Source of the DNA: Plutella xylostella
Taxonomy: Eukaryota > Arthropoda > Insecta > Lepidoptera > Plutellidae
DNA: 64,000 nt
Assembly (NCBI RefSeq): GCF_932276165.1
Contig: NC_063998.1
Coordinates: 9,560,501-9,624,500 of the forward strand
Direction of reading: 5' to 3'
Shown here: in pieces, positions 33,320 to 45,357 of the stretch
Layout: each line of letters starts with the position of its first letter
How positions within the stretch are numbered: position 1 is the stretch's first letter
Notes under the pieces: generated by a model
Databases searched by the model: none
What the model saw: the letters and a program-made list of their open reading frames with translations, nothing else
Told to the model about the DNA's origin: nothing
Made by a program: the position numbers and the translations under genes

Positions 33320-33770
33320 GTTGTGAAAAGAGCTGCTGATAAGAGTTTAAATTAACGTTGTATTTCAACTTGTATTTCAAGAGCATATAGTTCTAGGATC
33401 TTATAGTTGTCGTAGACTCCTGATAAAGTTCTAGAAAAGCTAGCATTTATGCTAAAGTGAGAGCTTAAGGTTAAATTTTTAACCTCGATACAACCATAAA
33501 GTTATGGAATGTTGAAATCACTTAAAAGTAATTTTTAAAAACTATCTTAAACCTTTAGGTTGATGAGAGTTGTCTAGGCAAACAAATTAGGACTACTTGA
33601 TGCACTGTCTATAAGCTAAAGGCATGATTTAAGTCTTTCAAGAATATTTTGAAGCTTTAGAGGCATCCTCAAAATATGTTTAATGATTTTTAGTAATTTC
33701 CTAACGGCCGCCATATTTTTCACTGAAATAAAAAAATACTTAGCAAAAAGATACATTTTAATCAATGGAC
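33320..33770. other. unannotated stretch
   Basis: Nothing recognised. Confidence 0.5.
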
Positions 33771-33774
33771 AACA

Positions 33775-34492
33775 TTTCAAAAAACTAAAGCTGCTATAAA
33801 TCGAAAACCATTTCGAGATTTAGCTCTAAAGGCCACAAAAAAAATGTTTTTGTATTTTTTGGATGTATCATTTTCGAGAAAATCATAAAATAGTAAAAAA
33901 GTGCTGATGACGTCATGCATCAGGTGCGATGCATTTTGATGATCAAAGCCCATAGATTTAAAAACAAAGTAACTGTCACTTTCATTTTTGATTGACGTTG
34001 ACGTTTTATCGTGACGTTGTTGTTTATTTGGGTCATTTTCATTAATTCTGTTCTGACACTTTCTGACCATTTTTTTTATTTATTATTAAGAGATGACCTC
34101 TATATAATATGTCCCAGAGCATGCCACCGCCTACACAGTTGAAAAAATGCTTCTGCTTATTTTTTTACATGATAAGTACCTACTTTCCATCATCAGAAAT
34201 ATCAATGTCATTTGAAAATGACCCATTTGTTGGTTGGCATGTAAACAAAGTTTAAATGTCACTTGTCAGTGTCATTTATGTTTTTTTCGAGACTCAGGCA
34301 ATAGACAAAAATAAAAATTGAGCCTAATATGTAACGTCACTTCCGGTTTTAAAATAATTAACTTTAAAGTTAAAAATAACATGCAAAAATTAATGTATAT
34401 ACAAAATAAAAAAATACGGGTCCACTAATTTTCTATAAACTTTCCGAATAGCTAATAAAAATATAGGGTAAAGAAAATGAAATGTTGTCCAT
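33775..34492 (+). mobile_element. non-autonomous DNA element, family M4, copy 2
   Basis: Inverted ends ATGGACAACATTTC / GAAATGTTGTCCAT. It is nearly identical to 8824-9685 apart from small differences and the lack of the nested MITE. Confidence 0.87.
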
Positions 34493-34494
34493 TA

Positions 34495-35955
34495 GGGGAA
34501 AATTCAGTAGCGTGTGCTATAATATTCCAAATATATGTTTTTTTATATAGACAGTACTTTTATTTCTAATATAACCAAACATAAAAAAAAATCTATTTTT
34601 TTAAATTAAAATATCTTCAAATCTATTATTTACAAAAGGCCCGTCACGTATACAGAACTATTATCTAAAAGTATCACGATAAAGTGCTAGTCGCACAAGT
34701 TTTTCATATTTCCTGACTTCAGCCTAACTACTTACTGTATTTTTTATTAATACAACACTTACAAGTTAGCCATTTTGAATCTTGGAAAGTGTCAGGTAAT
34801 GGCGCCATTTATTATAATTATTATAAAATCTTACTCAGAAACATTTTAAAACCCGAGACTGGACCTGGAAAGGCATTACAAATATCCATCAAATATGTTT
34901 CAAGTTATAGTAGAGTTACATCCAGGACTAATTTAGAACTTAAAAGCTGTCTTCCAAGTCTGGCTGGCTGGTTATGTTAACGTTAAATTAAGGTTGTGAA
35001 GGTTATATTTAGGTTCTGTGTAATTAGATCAAAAGATTCTGGGTTTGAGATATAGGTTTTGCTGTAACTCTCAGAAAGGTGCTAAAACGTGGGCCCTTTT
35101 TGCACTCAGGAGGTTAATATAACGTTATTGAGCCTTCTAAGGCTTACGAGTAGATTTCCATACAAAGGTTCTAGAAACTTTTCAAAACCTTTCTAAAAAC
35201 CAAAAATGTTACTTGAGTATGTAATTGAATTCGATAGTCCATAAGAGTTCAGTAAATTGTAGTAGATATAAGTAAAAAATTGTATAAGATATAAGCAAAA
35301 AGTTGAAAAGATGCTCGAGGAGTTTCTTTCCTTCTTAAGGGTCTGCAAGGGGGAATCGAGGGTTGGCATTGTCATAGAATTATGTAGTAAACGATGCTCT
35401 ACAACCTTGAAAAAAATCACACAGGTAGCCGAAGAGTCTAGCTAGGTGCTGAATGATTCGAATTCAAGTAAATGATTATGGATAACTGTAAATAAAATTC
35501 AGAATATGACGAATAACCAGAAAATCACACTCCCGTATTGTAACAACTGTGTCGTAATTATTAAGAAATTTCATATGATTTTTATCATATTATAAAGTTA
35601 AAGGCTTGGACTAGGCGCTAAATACCTTGTTTTTTAATAAACACACACTTATTTTGTGTAAATTAATCCCAAACTTGAGCAATTTTTTTCCCTCAAATCT
35701 TCATACAAATATCTATGGCGGCTTTCTGTGTTATAAAATCATAAACACAAGTGACGTTTGACTCAGTTGGCCGCTGGCCTCCAAAGAAGGGTCACGTCGG
35801 TTTAGGCAGCACTGACAGCTCGCGATCTTATCGTGTACAGATACAAAATCACTGCACATTGGTTGTCATTGCACTTTTTCAACTTTTATGACACCAACAT
35901 AATTTGATTTGAAATTGAGGAAGCATAATTCTTCCAGTACGAGTATATTCAATAC
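34495..35955. other. unannotated AT-rich stretch
   Basis: No gene recognised; 35750-35830 is slightly GC-richer. Confidence 0.5.
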
Positions 35956-35960
35956 ATTAA

Positions 35961-36101
35961 GGGCCTGTTCCACAATGTCTGGTTAGTGGCTACCTGTCGG
36001 ATAAAATACATGCTGTCACTCTCTGTCATTATTTTTTAGACAGTGACAGTATGTATTTTATCCGACAGGTAGCCACTAACCAGACATTGTGGAACAGGCC
36101 C
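35961..36101. mobile_element. palindromic MITE family M3 copy 2, TAA duplication
   Basis: GGGCCTGTTCCACAATGTC / GACATTGTGGAACAGGCCC with TAA at 35958-35960 and 36102-36104. Confidence 0.92.
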
Positions 36102-36104
36102 TAA

Positions 36105-36730
36105 ATTAAATTAGATAGTGTGCAATATTCTCGTGACATTACAGTCTCGTAAAGGTCTGATGAGGAGCAGGAATATAGCGAATGGATCTAAGTGATGACA
36201 ATACGCACGAACATTAGGTTAGGGATCAAAAATACAGTCTCTTGGTGCTGGTTGAGGTATGGTCTCGTGAGGATCTGATGAGGGCAGTAACACGGTGGTG
36301 GCTCAATTTTATTTCTCTAGCTAAAAGCATCGAGTTTAGGCTATTAAGTATGTTTTTCAGAGAGAGAGAAAGAGATTTTATTTTTCCTCTGGATGTGTTA
36401 GGTTTACTGGGTTTACTAAGTTCATTCTGTTAATGGCATCAAGTTGTTATGTGTTCATAAGTAATAATTATTTATTAACAAAATGCTGTTGGTTCTCCAC
36501 GAAAATGTAAAAATAAAAATAAAATAAATAAAAATAAATTCGTAACGTAAAATTGTCAATGACGGAATTTCTTCTATAGACAGTAGCCACAAAAAAAACA
36601 AACGATAGATGGCGTGATTTGAAGATAAAGATACATTTATTCGACACATAGACAGCAACAACAAAAAAAATACAGATTTAAAGAAAAGAAACACATACTT
36701 ATACAAAACAACAAAGAAAAAAAAGGATAC
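36105..36730. other. unannotated AT-rich stretch
   Basis: Nothing recognised. Confidence 0.5.
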
Positions 36731-36734
36731 ACAT

Positions 36735-36930
36735 CAAAATAACTGGAAAAAATATAAGCCCCAATTTACTTGTGTGGGACAGGGAGTACCATAATATTTT
36801 TTTTAGGGTACTCCCCATCTATGCGAAATATCAGCTTGATATCTTTACCCGTTTCTGAGAAAAAGGGCGGTGACAGACAGTCAGTCAGACAGACGGACAA
36901 CAAAGAGATCCTATAACGGTTGATTTTTTT
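36735..36930 (+). mobile_element. dispersed repeat fragment with CAGTCAGACAGACGG
   Basis: GGGTACTCCCCATCTATGCG, CCCGTTTCTGAGAAAAAGGG and AGATCCTATAACGG follow the order of a widespread lepidopteran repeat related to 8113. Confidence 0.5.
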
Positions 36931-37025
36931 CTTTTGACGTTCGAATCCCTAAAATTAAGTAAAAATATTATGCTGCTACCAAAAAATGTACTTACAGGTA
37001 TTGAAAAAGCGGTATATAGTACTAA

Positions 37026-37268
37026 ACAAATTATAAACAAACAAAAAACCCGTCTGCACGCTAAAAAGATGAAAACAAGTCCCAATGTTAATGGAAATTA
37101 TCGTAGGCGGGGACCAGCAGAGGGTTCACCATTTCGCTGAATGTTACTTAGAAAACGGTCTTGTGTGGCGGTCAAGTTGGTCCCCGCCTGCGATACTTTC
37201 CATTAACAATGGGACTTGTTTTCATGTTTTTAGCGTACAGTCGGGTTTTTCGTTTGTTTATAATTGTA
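37026..37268. mobile_element. foldback element
   Basis: Left arm 37026-37125 and right arm 37177-37268 are long imperfect complements (for example ACAAGTCCCAATGTTAATGG against CCATTAACAATGGGACTTGT). Confidence 0.8.
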
Positions 37269-37269
37269 T

Positions 37270-37675
37270 TTTTTTATTTGTAACTTTTTAGTTGTTTTTA
37301 TTTTATGAAATTTTACGTCAGTAGTTCATGATCATTTTTTATTTCAATAATTTTGGTGTTGTTATTTAAATACCTTCAATATGCATATTTTTGTAATGTG
37401 AAAATCAAGCCCTTTCATTTGATACCTTACGCGGCAAAGTTGAATTATTATTTTTTCGATCATCACGTTATGTCCTCTAGAGGGCGCTATGTACATTTTA
37501 ATGGAACGTCACATAGCCTATAACCATCGCGCCATCAATACGCTTCTAACAATACCTCATACATGAAAATCTATCAAGCCGTTTAGGCTACAGGAGGGAA
37601 CAAACAAACATACATACATACAATCAAAAAACATTACCCTCCTCCTTCGGCAGTCGGGTAAAAAGGAGTAAGATA
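37270..37675. other. unannotated stretch
   Basis: Nothing recognised. Confidence 0.5.
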
Positions 37676-37676
37676 G

Positions 37677-37838
37677 GGGGTCATTCTGAACTTTTGCTCT
37701 ACGAGTTTTGGAAATTAACAAAAAAAAACCTTTTTCATAGAAACTTTGTTGGACATGTGACTTTTTACCATGGAAAACGAATATTTTTTTTCGCGAATTT
37801 GCAAATCTCGTAGAACAAAAGTTGTTCAGAATGACCCC
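37677..37838. repeat. imperfect inverted-repeat element
   Basis: GGGGTCATTCTGAACTTTTG at the left against CAAAAGTTGTTCAGAATGAC at the right. Related pieces at 1338-1400 and 10078-10150. Confidence 0.65.
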
Positions 37839-37844
37839 TTGAGT

Positions 37845-38205
37845 CATCCCCTTTTGGTTTATTATAGCCCTTTTGCGACACTATGTATTTACTTTGCTTT
37901 GTCTTCGTTTTCAGTTGGCTGGAGGATGCCCGAAACTTATTATCTACACTTTAATACTTGTAGTTACCTTTCTACAAGTAAATAGTACCACATTTGTTTG
38001 AGAAAGCTAATCGGGTTCCGAGTATAGAGTAAAGTGGCACCCCTATTAATTTCTACTCTTTCCTGGTGCCTACCAGTGTAAGTAAGAATTATACTTACTT
38101 ACCCTAAAATCAACCAAAATGTACTTGAACATAATTGTCAATAAAGTTGGCGAGTAAAAGTTTATTGACCCACTGTGCAAACTTACATGTGTGCGTGTCA
38201 CTGCG
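37845..38205. other. unannotated stretch
   Basis: Nothing recognised. Confidence 0.5.
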
Positions 38206-38207
38206 TC

Positions 38208-38420
38208 AAATCAAAATCAAAATCGTTTATTTGGCAATAGAAAGAAAATATTACAACTAAGGTACAAATATACATTGGTTTTGTAACTACTAAGTTCAAT
38301 AATTGATCACTGAAAACCTAAACTAGGTTAAACCTGTATCATAGGTTTCAGTTCCTTCCATTTGACACTAGAGATAGAAGTTTACAATTTACTACAAAAA
38401 AATCTCCAAAGTAAGGCTCT
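38208..38420 (-). mobile_element. LINE 3' end fragment
   Basis: On the minus strand it ends CCAAATAAACGATTTTGATT plus TTTGATT repeats. No coding part kept; the left limit is estimated. Confidence 0.5.
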
Positions 38421-38424
38421 AAAA

Positions 38425-38840
38425 TGATTTAAACTTTAGTTCAGTAGGTATGACAGTACTTATAGTATTACTAATAATTAAGCATTATAGTTGCATCTTA
38501 CAAAAAATCAACATAATAGTTTACAGTATTATTGCAAAAGAGATTGAATATAAATATGATAATATATATATATAAATATATACACCTATACATATATTTA
38601 TTGCATATACATATATAAATAAATATATAATAGCCTACAATACATAAAAGTACTTAAGTACTTATAAATTATTTATTACCTAACTAACCTTTCCGGATTT
38701 GTATACCCTTTTTGCAACATCCTATATAATAATAATAGAGAATCACACCTATAATACAATACCTATAGTCTTGTTTGATGACAATAACCTACTTTAGCTA
38801 GCCTAAGCTGATGGCTTATTTTTGTATTGATATCAAGGCT
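38425..38840. other. unannotated AT-rich stretch
   Basis: AT-dinucleotide-rich; nothing recognised. Confidence 0.5.
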
Positions 38841-38844
38841 TCTG

Positions 38845-39028
38845 TATCTTTGTAACTGCGTGTGCTGTGTGAAGAGCATTGAAAACCCAAAATTGGCGCG
38901 GCACGTCACCCTGTACGGGCCCTTAATGACGGGGCCTTTGTGAAATGGTGGTAGAGTAATATTATGACTTTTGACAAGAAATTGTAAAATTCTACGTCAA
39001 AAAAATAAACGATTTCATTTCATTTCAT
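38845..39028 (+). mobile_element. LINE 3' end fragment
   Basis: Ends AAATAAACGATTTCATTTCA, with a GC-richer segment (CACGTCACCCTGTACGGGCC) upstream. Confidence 0.5.
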
Positions 39029-39029
39029 G

Positions 39030-39320
39030 ACTTGTGTCGTGTCTGTAGCCTTGGCGGTCATAAGTTCCATAACTATTTATCGAGTAATCTGCTGTAGCCA
39101 TTAACGGACGAACTTATAAGTGGTTATATTTTACTTAGCGGATTTGTGGCTTTATATTTGTTGCCCTTTGTATTTAGTCGGTAGCATACTCTTATCTATA
39201 CTCTACACGGTGTTACAAAAGTGGCATTATAAACTAAAAAAATATACCTAAGGCTCTGCTAGTTATGCTGAAACTCTTAGGTAGCTAATGCTTTTTAAAA
39301 CTTATCTATGACTTTATATG
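39030..39320. other. unannotated stretch
   Basis: Nothing recognised. Confidence 0.5.
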
Positions 39321-39324
39321 AAAG

Positions 39325-39400
39325 GTTTCTTGTAAGAGATCGCTGTTAGCGATAAGGCCGCGTAATGTTCATTGTTGTGACTATGCTATGACTCTTTTAC
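39325..39400 (+). mobile_element. LINE 3' end fragment
   Basis: AAGAGATCGCTGTTAGCGAT AAGGCCGCG, the same block as 30390. Confidence 0.5.
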
Positions 39401-39404
39401 AGAA

Positions 39405-39705
39405 TCCCCTCTTCCAAGGAGCATTAAGCGATACTGGAACTGGAAACAACTGAAAAACCTGTTTGGAAAGCCGAGGCTTTTTTATATTTCACAGCTGTAA
39501 AATAAATGTTTCCGTACCAAATAACCTTGGACATTCATCATCAGTGGCCACAGCATCTCAACAGATGATAGTTACAACATATCCAGAGCAGAGGCACTAG
39601 GTGGAGGATGGCACACCACATCTCGCATAAAAATAGCACATTCTCATTAACAAAGTACGGCATGACTGAATTATCTTACCCAATGATGATGTAGCTAATG
39701 TTCCA
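39405..39705. other. unannotated stretch
   Basis: 39545-39640 could be a decayed LINE C-terminus, but no frame is secure. Confidence 0.35.
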
Positions 39706-39710
39706 GTGAC

Positions 39711-39905
39711 ATAGCACCAAAATACTCCCAAACGAAATAAAAATGCTTAATTACGCCGTTCCTAAAATTTTAGTCCATATAACAGCGCATAAGAATATTA
39801 CCAACTAAGAACGTAAATATTATATTAAAATTATTACGTTTTAAAAAATTGGTGCCGTTTGGCGTCGCCATTTTGTGAGTGGAACTTTTTCATAGCTCGC
39901 GAGTG
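39711..39905. mobile_element. MITE family M1 copy, left end decayed
   Basis: Interior ACCAACTAAGAACGTAAATA and right end CATAGCTCGCGAGTG then TA. Confidence 0.7.
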
Positions 39906-39909
39906 TAAT

Positions 39910-40475
39910 AAGTTCAGGTACTTGCGCAATACCTGCCTATGGTAAAACATTACTTATTTCAAAATAATTTTAATAGTTATTTCCGTCACACTACCACCCA
40001 CCAGCTAGGAGGGACCGACCACTGTAATTGGATCTACCTGAAGGTCAAACTTATTAAAATTATACGGCTTTTGCGTAAATAAGCAATTAAGCTTCCATGA
40101 AAAAAGTTTCTTATTTAAAAATTGTTTTTAGTTCTCAGCCTTGATCTATTTGTATATAATCGAGTTCATAGCATTCTTAGCTCTAGCTGATGTAAGTATG
40201 TAAATTTCGCGTATCATGTAAAATTATACCTAGTGGAAAAGCTAAAATAACAGGTTAGTAGTTGCTACGTAATTTCAAAGTTTTGGTTTGATAACAATAC
40301 GCATATTATTATATTATAGGTACCTCTAGAATGACCTTTCCTAAGCAAGTTATTAGTATACTTGTTGTTTTGCGGCTACATAAAAACATGTACCTACACA
40401 TTTCGGTAAAACACAAGTAAAAAAATCATAATGTTTTGGTAGAGTTCGCTTGAGTAACGCATTATAACATGTAAT
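39910..40475. other. unannotated stretch
   Basis: Nothing recognised. Confidence 0.5.
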
Positions 40476-40477
40476 AT

Positions 40478-40628
40478 AGCTTTTCCCGCAAGCTTCGCTT
40501 CACCACGAACGGTTTTCCAGTGGGAATTCCGGGATAATAGTGAATTAATTTTTGGAACTGGCGAAAAGTGGGTGCAGCAATGCACCTCTGCCAACCCCGC
40601 AAGGGAGTACATCAATACAAGGTGTGAG
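40478..40628. mobile_element. Helitron scrap (-) joined to type A SINE 3' end (+)
   Basis: 40478-40540 is the 3' part of the Helitron in reverse (GCTTCGCTTCACC ... GTGGGAATTCCGGGATAA). 40560-40628 is GGCGAAAAGTGGGTGCAGC ... GAGTACAT ... GGTGTGAGTG, the RTE-like SINE tail. Confidence 0.65.
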
Positions 40629-40693
40629 TGTTAATATATAATTTTTGAAATCGGTTCAGTAGCTTTTGGGTTTATTGGTTACATATACACGTA

Positions 40694-40853
40694 CATTCGC
40701 GAGCAATGAACCGTTTCCAGTGTCATAACAGCAAATGACTCTTAAACGGAAAAGGCTGGCTTAATGAGGCCGTCTGCAATATCGAAGTGCATTAAACAGC
40801 GTATCAGAATATAACTTACCAACTAAAAACGTAAATATTTAGATACAATAATA
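40694..40853. mobile_element. MITE family M1, left part
   Basis: TA then CATTCGCGAGCAATGAACC, continuing to ACCAACTAAAAACGTAAAT. The right end is lost. Confidence 0.7.
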
Positions 40854-40859
40854 TGGTTA

Positions 40860-41285
40860 AAGCGTAGTTTATTAAACAGCGACCACTGGTGAACTGCATC
40901 TAAATCCTGTTGCATTAGAGCGCAATCTCCTCCTCACAAACACTCAATCCGGTAATCGGCATAGCTTTAAGCTAATTTCGGCATTAAATTTATTGCTGCT
41001 TCGCTTTGAAAGTACCTATATACCTATATTATTACATATTAATTAGCTTCGCTTCGCCTAAACAGGCGAGAAATTTGCAAAAAAAAAATTCAACGTTCAA
41101 AAGGTTCTGATGATTCTAAAGCTTAAGTAAAAAAAAAAAAATAAAAAAAAAAAAATAAAGCAAACCTTACAAACTTTCACGGAATATTTATCGTTATTTC
41201 ACACAAATGTTTTTCCCGCTAACTCCCATTCCCGTGGCAATTTTGCAATATCCTGTGGTAACTAATAAGCTTTAAGTTTACTAAG
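40860..41285. other. unannotated, with an A-rich run
   Basis: Poly(A)-rich 41090-41160; no gene recognised. Confidence 0.45.
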
Positions 41286-41289
41286 GTAC

Positions 41290-41423
41290 CTGCATGCCAT
41301 ATTTCAAGCATGCCATATGCAGCATTAGATGATGCTGTCCTTTTGCCACTTTTGTATTTGGTAAGCTTTGCTGTTCAAACTGTATTTTCTGCTTGTGGCA
41401 ATAAACTATTTTTCTTTCTTTCA
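41290..41423 (+). mobile_element. LINE 3' end fragment
   Basis: Ends GCAATAAACTATTTTTCTTT plus CTTTC, the same tail type as 3310-3375. Confidence 0.5.
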
Positions 41424-41429
41424 AGCGTC

Positions 41430-42060
41430 TAACTTAAACGGTTTAGATTTTTCATAAAAAATGTTTTTTCCCCTAATTTTAGCCCTTCCAAATTTCAAAA
41501 CTCTACTATTAAAACTATAGACGTTTCATACAAACTTTGACATCTCTTTTTACCCCCTGAGGGGTTGAATTTCGCAAAGTCCCATCTTAGTGAGCCCCTA
41601 AGTCCTAAAAGGAACCCCCATACAAAATTTCAGACTCCTAGCACTTGTAGTTTCTGAGATTTCGTGATGAGTCAGTGTATACTATACGTGACCTTTCGCT
41701 ATTATAAAAATAGATTAATAATACTAATCATAATGTACTTTATATCACGAAAAAAAGGTTTTTCATTTGTTTAAAAAAACAAAACCACAAAAATCTAGTT
41801 ATTAGTAAGTACTAATAAATTTTTATCTGTTTGCTGGCAAACATTATTCTCAGAAAGCACATAATGGGCAAATCCGATTCGCAAACAGGCGGTTTTTGCT
41901 GACTAGCATAATAGGAAAACCACCAGCCACACCGGGCCCATTTCTAGTACGTAGCTAATAAAAAGGGTGTGTGCTGTTCTTGCTTCGAAAGATTCCTATT
42001 ATATATTATTTACTTAAAGGTTAATCCCCTAAACGGTAGTCAGAGGTGACCGTCGGAGAC
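41430..42060. other. unannotated stretch
   Basis: Nothing recognised. Confidence 0.5.
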
Positions 42061-42191
42061 CTTCAGGGCCCCAAGTCTGCTATTGGTTACAAAAAATATC
42101 AATGAAGATATCCAATAGAGACTCCATTGCAACTCCATTGTCATTGGCCCAAAAACGGTAGTCCCTACGTCTCACGGCCAGTCTCGATACA

Positions 42192-42658
42192 ATGAGGCGT
42201 TTGTTAAAAAAAAAAAAAAGTTCCTTTTTGGAGAAATAGATGGCATTGTCTAGGGTTGTACCAACTGTCAAACCCTCAGAACACACTCAGATCACATGTT
42301 ATTCTGTGAGGCGGCACACATTCTCATCTTGTCTTGTAAGTATTTCTTTAGGATCTTATTTAGGATCATACAATAAATAAAAATAGAAAATCAGTTCTGG
42401 CACGCAGCACCCGTTCAAACGGCGCGGGTAGAACTATTCACAGAATACTTAGCACTATCCCAAGCCACATGCAGTCTGAGCCTCGGAAGGATGGCTCGCG
42501 CTACCACCCGACATTTAATCACAACTAGTGAGTTCTTATTCTGAGTTTAGTACTCTTTGCTCTCTATGTAATTTTTGACAGTTGGTACACTGCGTTTTCA
42601 CGCCATCTATCGGCTTACCCAAAAGCTCAACTGACAGCTGTCAAGGAAAACGGCTCAT
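42192..42658 (+). mobile_element. deletion derivative of a SAP-protein DNA transposon, copy 1
   Basis: Ends ATGAGGCGTTT / AAACGGCTCAT. The ~100-bp termini are imperfect inverted repeats (both contain a GATGGC and GTACCAACTGTCAAA block). Left ~120 bp and right ~225 bp match 44514-45682; the middle differs and is non-coding. Confidence 0.82.
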
Positions 42659-42862
42659 TAATGTTTGAGGAACTAAAATTTTCAGGAGCCTGGCACCATT
42701 AGAAAAGAAACATAAAAGTCATAACAATTGTTTATGTCAATAGGTGGTTGGCTGTTTTTTTGAATTTTCTTATTAATTATAAGGATAATCTAGATAAAAG
42801 CAACAATTTACGAAAAATATTCATAGTCAAGCTAGTGAAGTTATTTATCGAGTTTTAATACA

Positions 42863-43332
42863 ATGTTTAGCGGAACATCAAGCTGGACACATTTTGTCGA
42901 ATTTGGAGGATACGCTCGCACAGCGTCTATGACGGGTATGTAGCATTGTACAAATTGTAATAACTCATTTTTTATTAGTAGTTACCAACGCTTCATTTAT
43001 CGATAAACCTAGGTTTAGAGCCCAAGTCGAACATTGTTTACATATTACTGATTGTAGGTTTCATCTGGTTTCAGTTGAGTCAAACCTTAACATTTTGATA
43101 CTTGAAGATATATGTTTGGTTAAACTAAATTCACATTGTGTGAATTTGGGGGGCATTGTGTAACTCAAAAAGATTTTTTTATTTTATTTTATAGTTATAT
43201 CGGACCAGCGTGCCAAAGAGGGCAAAATATGGAATATTTCTAACTCCTGGAAGAAACAGAACTGGCCGTCCAAAAAGAGAAATTGATGATGTGCCCTTCG
43301 TCAACAGATCCAGTTTTTTTATACAGTTGTAA
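42863..43332 (+). other. possible two-exon small gene
   Basis: ATG at 42863 (ACAATG) starts a frame to a strong donor G|GTATGT at 42936. A T-rich acceptor ends at 43194, and AATAAA lies at 43345-43350. Joining the two as read gives a stop at 43284-43286. The longer frame in the second exon (43195-43332, TPGRNRTGRPKREIDD) is out of phase with the first. No family recognised; may be chance. Confidence 0.2.
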
Positions 43333-43334
43333 TA

Positions 43335-43750
43335 ACGTTATCTAAATAAATATTTATTGGTTTCACTATTAGCCTTCATATTAACTTCTAGCTTGTATAA
43401 GAGCTTTTTTTGTGGATGGTAAGTTGTTTTTAAATACATAAATAGGTAGGAAGTTAACAGGAAAAATTTTAAGTATCAAAGTCAGTTATGTTTCGCTATA
43501 TAGGGTTGCTACATGAAAGATAGCAGTGCCCTCATTTAATTTCAGGACTTTATAGTTTCACTGTAAATTGGTCCATATAATCTATGTCATGTCAATATGA
43601 AATTCATGAGGTATGGACCAATTTAGTTCGCTCTCACCGGAACAGATAAGTTTGTGGCACTATAGCTGGTAAAGTATTCGTAGCTAGGTAAGTACAAAAA
43701 AGATCCTATTCTCTAGTGATTTACCTAGGTTATGTAGGTAAGTATTACTT
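43335..43750. other. unannotated stretch inside the Harbinger left arm
   Basis: Nothing recognised. Confidence 0.4.
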
Positions 43751-43754
43751 TTTT

Positions 43755-43826
43755 TGTTCCTCATTCGTCCGGCTACCTTCCTTGGGTAGTCAGCGACTGA
43801 CGCTTACCTGACTGGCCGATCTACTA
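43755..43826. repeat. short dispersed repeat (see 19670)
   Basis: CCGGCTACCTTCCTTGGGTA then AGTCAGCGACTGACGC and ACTGGCC. Confidence 0.55.
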
Positions 43827-43923
43827 AGATATTACTTTATAGAAGTAGGTAAGTACTTATAGAATATATTTCTGCACAAGTACAAAAAACGGTCATATTG
43901 AAAATCATTAAAATTATTGTATA

Positions 43924-44515
43924 ATTGACAACATTTCAAATAAAATGCTCACCGATTTTATTTTATTTTCGACGAGATATCACAAATTTAGATGACCCGT
44001 ATTTTTTTATTTCTTAATATTTCTATGTTTTAATATATTTTTTTGATTTCAAAGTTCAACATATTTTTAGTATGAGTGACGTCACGTCGAGGCTTGGGTT
44101 AAAAATATTTTCGTTGCCTGCCTAACCTAAAAAAAAAAAGTTGGATGACATTAACTTGACATGAACAAGGACCAATCAGCTTCAACTTCAACTTTATTTT
44201 GTGGCAAGGACCAATCACGTACTTCCGTCATTGACAAGGACACATAAAAGTGACAGACATTTGAGTGATGTTTGTCATTGTCAAAGTGACATAACATGTT
44301 TTTTTGTTGTTTATGTTTTAGAAGTAAAAGCCCGTTTAATTATTATGCCACATCGTGGTGTCACGAATGATAATTTAGATTTTTATGTTTTTCTCTGAAA
44401 TAAATCAAAAGAAAAATCGGAAACATTTTTTTTTGTGAATATTAGAGCCATATCTCTAAATGGTTTTCGAATTTCAACTGTATAAAATTTTGAAATGTTG
44501 TCAATGAGGCGTTTG
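43924..44515 (-). mobile_element. diverged member of family M4
   Basis: Inverted ends ATTGACAACATTTC / GAAATGTTGTCAAT. Its right part, reversed, resembles the left part of 8824 and 33775 (CGAAAACCATT...AGAG...GCTCT). The next element begins at its right end. Confidence 0.7.
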
Positions 44516-44834
44516 TTAAAAAAAAAAAAAGTTCCTTTTTGGAGAAATAGATGGCGTTGTCTGGGGTTGTACCAACTTTCAAACCCTCAGAACACACTCA
44601 GATCACAATATGTTATTCTGTGAGGCTAACGAAATGTGAAAGTGACGTAGGTAGGTAGAATTGTAGTATTATTTTCTCTATGATGTCGATGTCACTGTTG
44701 CTTCAGCGTTCAGTGCGATTGTGCGTACAGCCGTTCTTTTCAAGTTTTCTCAGTTTCCTTGTGTTTCTCCTGTATTAATTGAGTTGTAGTTGAGCTATCT
44801 GCTCCTCCTCCCTTGATACTGTAGAGTTAGTGCA

Positions 44835-44898
44835 CTTGAGATAGTGACTCTTTTGAGATAGTGACTCTTGTGAGATAGTGACTCTTGTGATAGTGACT
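44835..44898. repeat. minisatellite, unit about 19 bp
   Basis: Four near copies of GAGATAGTGACTCTTGT in the leader of the SAP element. Confidence 0.9.
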
Positions 44899-45357
44899 GC
44901 TATACTATAATTTAATAGCTATAATAATTTATAGCGATTCAGAGTTTGATCCATTCAGTAAGAAACATAGTAATGTTAATAGATACCTAACAGTTGCTTT
45001 TGTGAACAAAATAATTTAAGTCAGTCTAAGTCTAAGACAGTCTACCTAATTATCTTATCTAGTTTTAGTTAACTTAGTTGTTTTTATTAAGTAAAGATAT
45101 TAGTGTTTTAGTATTAGTGTGTGTTACAGCTGGTGTCGTGTAACGCCTAGGTATAATAACTAAGGATTGAGTTCTGGAACCGGTCTCAGCGCTGAATAGC
45201 GAAGGGATGGGTTCTAGAATTCATCCTTACCATTGGAACCATATGTGGGAACTTGTAATTGGCTAGTAGCTGTTTACCTGATATGTTCATATTGTGTTGT
45301 AGCTGTAAGTTCTCCAAATATTATAAAATAAAATAAAATAAAATAAAATAAATAATA

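Noticed and set aside
33777..34070. 97-codon minus-strand frame
   Set aside because: Lies wholly in a non-autonomous M4 element, is not kept open in the sister copy at 8824, and has no domain.
36455..37085. hydrophobic minus-strand frames resembling membrane proteins
   Set aside because: Composition follows from A-rich + strand; no conserved pattern and overlap with dispersed repeats.
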